From contig NZ_JAQOSP010000154.1 of assembly GCF_030068475.1 (NCBI RefSeq), positions 1-39,159 of the forward strand: DNA of 39,159 bases. The letters run 5' to 3'. The notes beneath the pieces are model-generated. The model made no database searches. It saw only the letters and a program-made list of their open reading frames with translations, and was not told the origin of the DNA. Position 1 is the first letter of the stretch. The number at the start of each line of letters is the position of its first letter. Below, piece after piece: positions 14,792 through 25,200 of this stretch. The stretch is from Roseofilum acuticapitatum BLCC-M154. GTDB lineage: Bacteria; Cyanobacteriota; Cyanobacteriia; Cyanobacteriales; Desertifilaceae. Position numbers and translations under genes: made by a program.

Positions 14792-15970
14792 TTACTTTAG
14801 TTCGTCATATAAAACGGGTTTCATCTGTATGGGTTTTACCGCAGCATGGATGTTTAAAACTGTGTAGCTCGTTACTCCCAAGGCTCCGGTGTAATATCCT
14901 AGGCTATCTTGTCCTTTCCAAAAGGTAAACTTAAAGCCGAGACGGGCTTTGCGATCTGAGGATAAGGGGTTAAAGGCCAGAGCAGTGACTTCCTGTTGGT
15001 TGCTATCAATGAGGTGAGCAAGGAGGTCGTCGAGTACACTATGGGCGAGTAAATCGGGATAGAAGCGATCGCCGCTCATATAAGGATGAAAATCGGGAGA
15101 GTTGGGGTCGATTTTATCACCCTTTAATTTCAGTTCACTTAAGGTTACTTCCTTCGTTTGCAGGTGGTAGCGATCGCCTTTCCCTAAATAACTGAGTCGA
15201 ATACCATCGAGATTAAATTCAGGGAGTTTCAGGTCTTGATGGGCATGGGATAAATCCATCACTAATACACCTTGGTCACCCACCACTTCCGCTTCATCAT
15301 TTTGCACCACCAGAGCCGTATTTTCATCAATGCCAAATCCCAGTTTATAACCGATCGCTTGCATGATGACGAGCGATCGCCCCAACCGTCCCCGGACTAA
15401 AAAATGTTGATCGACAAAAAAATCTGGGCCGATAAACCCTAAACCTCGGTTAATTTCTCTTCCCCAGTGAATTCCAAATTTCATCACATCTAAAATCTCA
15501 GGAGGATGGCGAAACATAGTTGTACTCATGATGGCTGCACCTGCACTGGTTCCGGCCACCACTCCCCCTCGATGATAAATGTCCCAAATCACATCAAGCA
15601 TGGGGGTATTTTCCCCAGATTCCGTATACAAAGCTTGGGTAATATAGGATTGATCTCCCCCAGTAAAAAAGACCCCATTACACTCTCGAACCTGGGCTAA
15701 AAGTTGGGGGTCATACACCGCTTCTCGGTAATCCACATCGCGATTTTTGACCGCCACCGGAATGGCGATCGCCTCTGCACCCTGCTCCTTCAAAGCATCA
15801 ACTGTATAATTTGTTTTCTGAGGATTGCGACTTGCTGTCGGGAAAACGGCAATTTTAGCCCCTTGTCCCCCCGCTAATTCCACAATTCGCTTCCAGACTT
15901 CATGATTATTATACCGGAGCGCACCCCCAATAATCACCAGCGATCCAGTCGGTTTGGAGACTTCAGACAT
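14792..15970 (-). CDS. Cyanophycinase-family serine peptidase (S51), long form
   Basis: The 392-residue protein has the core of cyanophycinase: GSLVIIGGALRY, FFTGGDQ (102-107), nucleophile Ser142 in AGTSAGAAIMS, and the VDQHF motif (His189). Classical CphB is about 270 residues; this one has an extra C-terminal region of about 120 residues, with beta-rich segments such as RKARLGFKFTFWKGQDSLGYYT, as found in a longer cyanobacterial group. The expected reaction is release of beta-Asp-Arg dipeptides from cyanophycin. It leads a tight operon with urtC (6-bp gap), linking nitrogen-reserve use to urea uptake or recapture; that link is inference. The ATG follows AAAGGA directly. Confidence 0.9.
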   Translation of the reverse strand: MSEVSKPTGSLVIIGGALRYNNHEVWKRIVELAGGQGAKIAVFPTASRNPQKTNYTVDALKEQGAEAIAIPVAVKNRDVDYREAVYDPQLLAQVRECNGVFFTGGDQSYITQALYTESGENTPMLDVIWDIYHRGGVVAGTSAGAAIMSTTMFRHPPEILDVMKFGIHWGREINRGLGFIGPDFFVDQHFLVRGRLGRSLVIMQAIGYKLGFGIDENTALVVQNDEAEVVGDQGVLVMDLSHAHQDLKLPEFNLDGIRLSYLGKGDRYHLQTKEVTLSELKLKGDKIDPNSPDFHPYMSGDRFYPDLLAHSVLDDLLAHLIDSNQQEVTALAFNPLSSDRKARLGFKFTFWKGQDSLGYYTGALGVTSYTVLNIHAAVKPIQMKPVLYDELK

Positions 15971-16269
15971 TCCTTTACTCAGTCAGCTAACGGTCATTTT
16001 CTCGACAATACAAATAGAGAACCCATTGTACAGGAAAAAGGGATGACCCCCTTCTTCTCCTACAGACTTCAGTTAAGATTTATTACAATTTTTGAGTTTT
16101 GGCATAAAAATGACCTGATTTTTTTGAGATCTAGGTCAGAAATTTAGGGATCGTAACTTTACAAAAACTTCATGAAAATCACGGACAACTTTATCCAATC
16201 TTCATATTCCTGAAAGAAAAACAGTGATACCTTTAAAACTATTCTTTCTTCCACCCCTCTAAGTGTGCT
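15971..16269. other. Divergent intergenic region between the cyanophycinase-urt operon and the giant protease gene
   Basis: This 299-bp AT-rich region must hold promoters for both directions. I found no convincing NtcA site (GTA-N8-TAC); the nearest is GTA-N4-TAC around 16153. No hairpin or small gene was evident. Confidence 0.5.
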
Positions 16270-19200
16270 ATGAGCTGGCTTGATTTCCTCTTTAAACCCG
16301 TGTTTTCCAGTAATTCCGCCTCGAAAACTCATAAAACCTTTATCTTAGAACCCATCCTGACCCCTTCCGGTCTAGTTGATTCTCTGGATGATGGGCCAGA
16401 CTTCGATGGTGATAGCACAGAAAACACCGTAGAAAATACGGAATTAGACTTAGATAACCAGCCAACTGAAAATTTATCAGACTATACAGTTGAATCCGAG
16501 GCGCTTTTACCCGAAATCCCGGATGAAGACTTAGAGGAAATTCCGTTTATTTATGCATTAGGGGAAGAAACAGACGCAGACACTCAGCAGGAATCCTTAG
16601 AACCTACCAGCACAGAGGAGAATTCTGTCTTAATTTCCGATTCAGAAACAGAACTGGATGGGGAAATTACGCAGGAACCTGTCAAGTCCGTAAAAGCAGA
16701 AAATTCTTCTGTCTTAGCTCTAGATACAGACACTGAAGTAGATGAAGAAATCACTCAGCCAAGAGCTAAGTTAGCAACCGATGTAGAAGCGGATGGAGAA
16801 TTACCAGAGGAGTTATCCACTTTGGAGATACCCGAAGAGGTCATTTCTCAACCCAAATTTGACTCCGGTTACTTCGTGGTGGGAGAAACGGGAGAGATAG
16901 AGGTGGACTATCTTTTTGATGGCGGCAAGTATAAGGGAGAATTGGGGATTTTTAGTCTAGACGGAATGGACGAATATGACCCCGATACAGAGGATTTTAT
17001 TGCCGAAGCAGCGAGAAGATCTAACTCTAATTCAGAACTCGGTCATATTATCATCTCAGACCGCACGGAAGGCGCATATTTTAGCGGAGAACTCGGAGAA
17101 GCAGACCACAATTCCGGCGAATATCAAGGCGTAAAAACCTTCAATATGCACTCTGGGGATAGCTTCGCCATGATGCTCGTTCCTAAAGGAAGCGTGCAAC
17201 GGGTGGTGGACAATCCTGGAATTGGCGGTGCTGCGCGTCCCCTATTTTCCCTCGCGACTGCGAACCCAGAAGATGGTTTTCACATGGGACAAATTGCCGA
17301 TGTCACCGGAGAAGGCAATGTTTTTGTCTTTGAAGACTTGCGCGTAGATGGTAAATCTGACGGAGATTATAACGATCTAATTTTCCGCATCAAGGGTGCA
17401 ACTGGAAAAGCTGTACAGTTAGATAACGTGATTGATACAGCACAAGATTGGCGCGACTCAGATTTAGGACAGGAATTAATCAATTATGTGACAGGAGATA
17501 AGAGTGGGGTTGAAGAGGCTGATAATCTAGAAGATGTTACTGATACTGAAGCGGTTATTGAAAATATTCTTGTTACTGATAATCGTAGTAGCGAAGGGAC
17601 TTTCGCCCCTACATCAGAGTCGGGTGAGGGTAATAATGATACAGAATTAGAAGGCGATAAGGTTCTCCATGGCGATGAAGATCGCCCCACTACCGACACT
17701 CCCACTGAAGATATCCCCGTTGAAAATAATGGGGAAAATGACGGTAACCGTAGGGGCGAACGGCCGTTCGCCCCTACATCTACGACATTAGAAGAGTTAA
17801 AAACCGGTGAATTTATCGTTGGCGAAACCGGAGAAGTTACCGTTGATTTCCTCTTTGACGGAGGTGGATATAAAGGCGAAGTTGCCATCTTTAGCTTAGA
17901 AGGATTAGAAGATCTCGATCCTAATTCTGAAGAATTTAGAACTGAAGTCTTACAGCGCATTACTGATGAATCCGATCGCGGTCAAATCATCATTTCCGAT
18001 CGCACAGAAGGCGCGAAATTCACCGGCGAATTAGGCGAAGTTGACCGCAACTCTGGAGACTATTCTGGCCCGAAAACCGTGCAGATGGAACCGGGAGAAA
18101 AATTTGCCGTTGTCCTTGCTCCCAAAGGCAAGATTGAATGGGCTGTTGAGAATCCAGATAGACCTTTAATGTTTTCCCTAGGTTCTCAGCAGTTAGCGGA
18201 CGCGACTGGAGAAGGTCAGACGTTTGCTTGGGAAGATTTGGATGTCGAGAAGAATTCGGACAAAGATTACAATGACCTCATTTTCCGAGTCAAAGGGGCA
18301 ACCGGTAAAGCGGATCATATCGATGAACTGATTGACTCCGAAATGGTTTGGCAAGATACAGATTTAGGTCAAACTATTCTCGATTATGGAAAACCCGAAA
18401 CCCAATTAGGCAGCGCCGATCGATTGTACAATCCCACTGAACCCGTTATTATCCAGGGAAAAATCACCGATCCAGATGGACTCAATCAGATTGAAAAAGT
18501 AGAAATCTTCTTACAAAAAGATGGAGGAAAATGGATTGATGTAACTGAAGAAGTGGATATAAAAATGACTTCAGACTATCAGAAGATTAGTTACGAGAAA
18601 GAAGGCTTAGAACCCGGTCACTATGAACTGAAGATTGTGGCTCAAGACAATGCTGGCAAGGTTGCAGAGCCTACGGTTGAGCAGTTTACAGTGCTGTCGG
18701 TGAGTAAAGGGCAAGAATTGAGCGATCGCGTTAAATTTGCCATCGAAAAAGCCACCAATCTCGGCAACTACGAACCCGAACAACTCGAAAATGTTCGTCA
18801 GTGGGTTGTCAGCGTTCAAAATAGCAAATATCACCCACAATTAGCCAATAATTTAGGAGCAACTGATCTAGGAGAAACTGGCCATATTCCCCATACCTAT
18901 ATTTGGGAATTTCCAGAAAGCTTAACCGCCCAAGAAGTAGCCGAAACACTTGGCTCAGAATACAAAGTTGAGTTTGCCTATCCTCTGGTTCAGTATCAAG
19001 TCAATCAGCATTCTCCCACCAATGAACCCTTAGTCCAAAGTGGAGAGCAGTGGCACTTAACTCAATCCCAACTCTCTCAAGTTTGGGACAATCAAAATAT
19101 TCAAGGACGCGGTGTTGTAATTGGTGTGGTTGATAGTGGTTTTGAAATCAACGACCCCACTAGAAACTTACAAGGTCATCCTGATTTATTACCTAACTAT

Positions 19201-22200
19201 AACTCAGATCTAAGTTATGACTTTGACGAAGAAGACCCCTATCCCTCTCGGAAAATTGATTATGAGCTAGAAACCAACCGATCTAAATCAATTGTCAATC
19301 CCATTGGCACTCCCCTTAAACATGAATTTGCATTTCGTTCTGTTAATGATGGCATCATAGACAGTCTCGTTATTAACATGGATATTCGCCATCCCGACAT
19401 CAACAATCTAGAAGCATTCTTAGTCAGTCCTCAAGGCACTAGAATTCCCCTACCGAATCTTCAGCCTAGATCCTATTCTCTCTCTCTTCCAGAATTCCAA
19501 AATAACAGCGCCCAAGGAGAATGGACATTAGAAATTATCAATAACTCCGCAGAATCTGGAGTTTTAAGAAACTGGTCTTTAGACTTTGAAACCCGTCACT
19601 TACATGGCACTGCTGTAGCCGGAATAGCAGCAGCAAGTGGCGATAATCAGTTTGGCGGTAGTGGGGTTGCTCCTGAAGCAGAATGGGCAGGATTACGCAT
19701 GGGAGCAGATGGTACAACTGACACAGAAGTAGCCAATGCCTTGTCTCATCATCGCCAAGAGATTGACATTTATAATAACAGTTGGGGACTCGGATTCTTT
19801 CATACTTTACCCAATGCCCAAAAAGCGATGGAAGAGGGTGCTATTTTCGGGCGAGATGGTAAAGGTAATATCCAAGTATTTGCTGCTGGAAATAGCGCAC
19901 AAGCAGGTGGAAATGTCAGCTACAATAGCTTTGCCAACTCTCGTTACGCCATTGCTGTGGCTGCCATCGACAGTGAAGGAAAACACCCCATTTATTCAGA
20001 ACCAGGCGCTTCCCTTTTAGTCTCTGCCTATTCTAGCGGTACTCCAGACAAAAACATCGTCACCACAGGCTTTTATCCTGAAGGCAACCCAGAAAAAGAT
20101 TACTACATCAATAATTTTGGTGGGACTTCAGCCGCCGCGCCATTTGTGTCTGGAGTTGTGGCTTTAATGTTAGAAGCTAATCCCGATTTAACCCTTCGGG
20201 ATGTGCAGTATATTTTGGCGAAAACGGCTGATAAAAACGATCCTAACCATAAAGATTGGGTGAACAACGGCGCAGGATATCATGTTAATCACCAGTATGG
20301 TTTTGGCGCGGTTAATGCTGATGCAGCAGTGGCAATGGCTAAGACTTGGAAAGCCGTAACAGAGCTAGAAACCATCGAGGAATACTCTTATGTGGGGAAA
20401 AGAATTCCTGATGCAAATCAGAATCAAACCCCAACCACACCTGTTACCGATTCAATTTCCATTCCCTCTAACCCAGAACAGGATTTGAACCTCGAATGGG
20501 TCGAAGTTGAATTTAGTGGCAACCATCGTTATCATGGCGATTTAGAGATTGTATTGGAGCATGAATACATTAATGAACAAGGGGAAAAGGTAACCACTTC
20601 CTCCATTTTAGCCAAGCAGCATAGGAGTGATAAATACAAGCCGGATAGTCCAGAAAATAATCAGTATTATTGGTCGTTTAGTAGCGCTCGTCATTGGGGT
20701 GAACCGTCTCAAGGCACTTGGACATTGAAGGTGACGGACAAATTTTATCATGGAAGCTCGGTACACAGGGAAATAGATCCCTCTCTGTGGAATGTGTTTA
20801 CCGATTGGACATTGCGTTTACATGGTACGAATCCTAACGCAGTTCCTAAACCAAAAGTAACGATTAGTTCTCTGGATAAAGAAGCGACGGAAGAGGGGAA
20901 TGCGGCACAATTCTTGGTCACTCGCACCGGAGATACGGATGAACCGTTGACGGTGAATTATACGTTGCGCGGGAGTGCTAAAAATGGCGAAGATTATCAG
21001 ACATTAACGGGGACAGTGACGATTCCTGCGGGTAGAGAAACTGCAACTATTCCTGTGGTTCCTTTGTATGATTATGCTCTGGAAGGGACAGAAACTGTTG
21101 AGATTGAATTACAAGCAGCTTCGGGATATCAATTAGATGGTGTGGTTACTGCAACGGCAACTATTGCTGATAGTAAAACCACATCTCGTTATGGCCCGTT
21201 TGTGTATGTCAATCCTCAAAATGGTCATCAATATATTCTGTCTCAACCGGATACTTGGTTAGGCGCTCAGGAACAAGCGCAAGCTTTGGGAGGTAATTTA
21301 GTTGGGATTAACAGCGAAGCTGAAAATGATTGGTTGTATGATACCTTTGGTTCTGGTCGTAAATGGATTGGGTTAAATGATAGTGAAATTTACGGCAATA
21401 CGGAAGGGAATCATCGATGGGTAAATGGTGAGGACTTGACGTTTACTCCCAATCGTTTTCGCAAGGATAATGTTCAGCATACGCCAGACGGTGAAGACTT
21501 CTCTGAAACGAATTTCATGGAACCTGGTGGTTGGAATGATATGCCTCACGATTTGCCTTCTATCTTAGGAGAAAGTTTTGAAAATCCGGTTGGCATTATC
21601 GAAATTGACCCCAGTACCCTAGAGAAACCGATTGTCAATGTCATGGTCACCGATGATGAGGCTGGGGAAGATGGCAATGCGGGGCAAATTGTCATTACTC
21701 GCGTGGGAGATTTGACCGAGGAGTTGACGGTTCAGTACAGTCTCGATGGTGATGTCACGAATGGCGTTGATGTTGCCGAGTTGAGTGGTGAAATTACCAT
21801 TCCTGCGGGTGAGTCGTTGGTGGTGCTGCCGATTCTGGCGCTGTATGATGGCGTGTTCCAAGAAGGAGAAGAAAAGGCGATTGTTAAGCTCAGTTCTAGC
21901 GATAATTATGCCATTGGAACCCATGGGACGGGGGAAGTGAAAATTAAGGACAATCACAAACCTTTTGAACCGGAATTTGTCCATCAATGGGGAACTTCTA
22001 GCTCCGATCGCGGTCAAGCCCTAACCTCTGATGCTGCGGGTAACATCTATGTCGTTGGCGTAACCAAAGGCAACTTAGATGGCAATACCAATGCTGAGGA
22101 GGTCAGTGAATTTTCCGCAGATCCGTTTATTACTAAGTACGATGATAGCGGCAATAAACTCTGGACGAAACAACTCGGTACAACCGGATTCGATTACTAC

Positions 22201-25200
22201 ACCGAAGTTGCGGTTGATGAGAATGGTAATATCTTTGCTATTGGCTATGATGACAGTCATCCTGTGGGGACTTTAGGAGGAGGCGATCACAAGTTTGCTA
22301 AATGGGATAGCGAAGGCAATTTACTCTGGGAAAAACACATTGGTACTCCCAATCATGAGTTTTCTAGTGGATTAAAACTAGACCCTGATGGCAATCCGGT
22401 AATCTCCGGTTGGACTTGGGGAACGTTTGGCGAAACGACTCAAGCAGCAACGGATTACTTTATTGCTAAATACGACACTGATGGTAATGAAATTTGGATT
22501 CAACAGAATGGAACCGACGAAGAAGATCGCGGCCGGGATGTAGTCATTGATAGTGCCGGTAACATCTACGCGGTCGGCATTACGGAAGGCAATCTCGATG
22601 GCGAGAATGCCGGAGAATCAGATGTTTTCGTCACTAAATACGACGCTGACGGTAACGAAATCTGGACAAAACAATTGGGTACAGAAGACGATGAGAGTCC
22701 CGGAAAATACGGCGCGTATCGCAATGTGAGCGTCGATATTGACGACTCTGGCAAGCTCTATATTGCGGCTGAGAGCAAAGGTACGCTAGAAGGTCATGAA
22801 AGTCAGGGTTCAATGGATGCGCTTCTATTCAAGTTAGATGAGGAAGGCAATACCGTCTGGACGCAACAATTTGGAGGTGCAGGCAATGATCGCACCACTG
22901 GCATTAAAGTAGATCCTGACGGTAACTTCTATCTCAACGGTTGGACAAACAGCTCCATCAACGGTCAACCGGGTTTAGGCAAAAATACACCATTCTTGGC
23001 TAAATTTGACAGCGAAGGTCAGAACCTGTGGACAACCATCTACGGAACCAGCGATGCGGAAGATTTAACCTACGATATCGAAGTTGACAGCAGTGGCAAT
23101 GTCTACACCACCGGCTATACCTGGGGCGATTTTGGCGGTGAAAATGCCGGACATATAGACATTTGGCTGGCGAAATTCCCCGCCACTCCCGTACCTTCGG
23201 AACCGACCATTTACACCAATCCAGTCACCGGAAGTCAGTATTTCTTGACCACAGGGGATACCTGGTTAGGCGCACAGGAACAAGCCCAAGCTGCTGGCGG
23301 TAACTTGGTTTCTGTTAACAACGCCTCGGAAAATCAATGGTTATTCGATACGTTTGGCGGAAACATGCGCTGGCTCGGTTATACGGATAGTCCGATCTAT
23401 GGCGCTCAAGAAGGGGAATTTCAGTGGGTAAATGGCGATTCATCAACCTATAGTAATTGGTTCTATCTCTCACCCAATAATGTTCCTTTGACGAGAGATG
23501 GTAAAGACTTGCTAGAAGGTGAAGACTTTGCTCACAACAATTTCCGCTTCCCCGATCCGAATTCTCCCACAGGGTTTACTGAGTTTGGAAAATGGAACGA
23601 TTTGCCAGCAGATTACTGGAATTTAGCAGGCATTGTCGAAATTCCTGGTACTCCTGAACCGATTCCCGATAACGCTTGGATACGTCAGTTGGGAACCGAA
23701 GGGAGCGATCGCACTTCCGGAGTCACCGTTGATGATTTTGGTAACGTCTACGTCGTTGGTACTACGGACGGCAATTTAGACGGTGAGAATGCCGGACAAG
23801 AAGATGCCTTTGTCGCCAAATATGATGTCGATGGCAATCTCTTGTGGAAGAAACAACTGGGAACTGTCGCCATTGATGAAACTCGTGGTATTACCGTTGA
23901 TGAAACTGGAAAAGTTTATATTACCGGACACACTTTTGGCGATTTAGAAAGCGCCAACCAAGGACTCAGTGATGTCTTTATCCTCAAACTAGATGCCGAT
24001 GGTCAAGAATTGCTGCAAAAACAAATCGGCAGCAGCAGCGATGATTATGCCACGAGCATTACCGTAGACGAAACCGGAAATATCTATCTGTCAGGATTTA
24101 CAGGTGGAAATCTCCACGGAACTCATGCCGGAGGTTACGATCCTTGGGTGGCCAAATATGATGCTAATGGAGAACCGATCTGGAGCGATCAGTTTGCCAC
24201 CTCCAGCCATGAAGGAGCCATTGATATCGCCATCGACAGCTTAGGCAACACTTACCTCATCGGCCATACCTATGGCGCTCTCGGTGGCGAAAATGCCGGA
24301 AGTCAAGATGCCTTTATCATTAAATACAATGCTCAAGGCGTTAAAGAATGGCAAAAACAGCTTGGTACAGCAGAGTACGAAGAAGGTCATAGCCTGGCCA
24401 TTGACAGCGAAGATAATATCTACATCACTGGCAATACTCAAGGTTCCCTAGGCGGGGAAAATCAAGGCTTGCAGGATATCTTTATCACCAAATTTAATCC
24501 CCAAGGTGATGAACTCTGGCAACAGCAATTTGGCTCAATTTCTCAAGATTCAGCCTCCCGTCTGGCGATCGATCAAAATGATGTGATTCATCTGGCTGGA
24601 TTTACCACCAACACCTTAAATGATCAAACCATAACCGGGGGTCAAGATGCCTTCCTGATGCTCGTCGATAAAGAAGGCAAACATTTAGAAACCCAAACCC
24701 TGGGAACAGCGAATAATGACACAGCTCAAGATATTGTCATTGACCGCAGTGGCAACTTCTATCTCACCGGATATACAGAAGGAAATTTGGCCGCCGAAAA
24801 TGCTGGGGGCAAAGATTTTTGGGTATCTAAAAATCAAGTTCCCAACCCCGGTTATAACTGGACGTGGACATATTTCGGCGAAGACTTACACAACGGAGAC
24901 AATAACACTCGCCTAGAATCCACCCCCAATACCGATGCTGCCAAAGCCGACTTTTTAGCCAATCTCGATAACATTGAAACCATTGATTTCGAGACCTTTA
25001 ATCAAGGCGATAAACCAACCGTTCTAGACTTTGGCTCTACCAAAGCAACCGTCACCGGTTATTCAATCGTTCGCGACGTACCCACCGCAACCGATGGTGG
25101 CATGTTCCCCACCTCTGGCGACCAATTCTTGCAAAGTTCTGATGATACCCAATTAACCCTGGAATTTGACAGTCCTCAATCTGCCTTTGGATTCACAGCA

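Noticed and set aside
15971-16269. NtcA binding site ahead of the cyanophycinase-urt operon
   Set aside because: No GTA-N8-TAC was found; the closest is GTA-N4-TAC near 16153, which has the wrong spacing. A similar GTA-N6-TAC near 29764 was also rejected.
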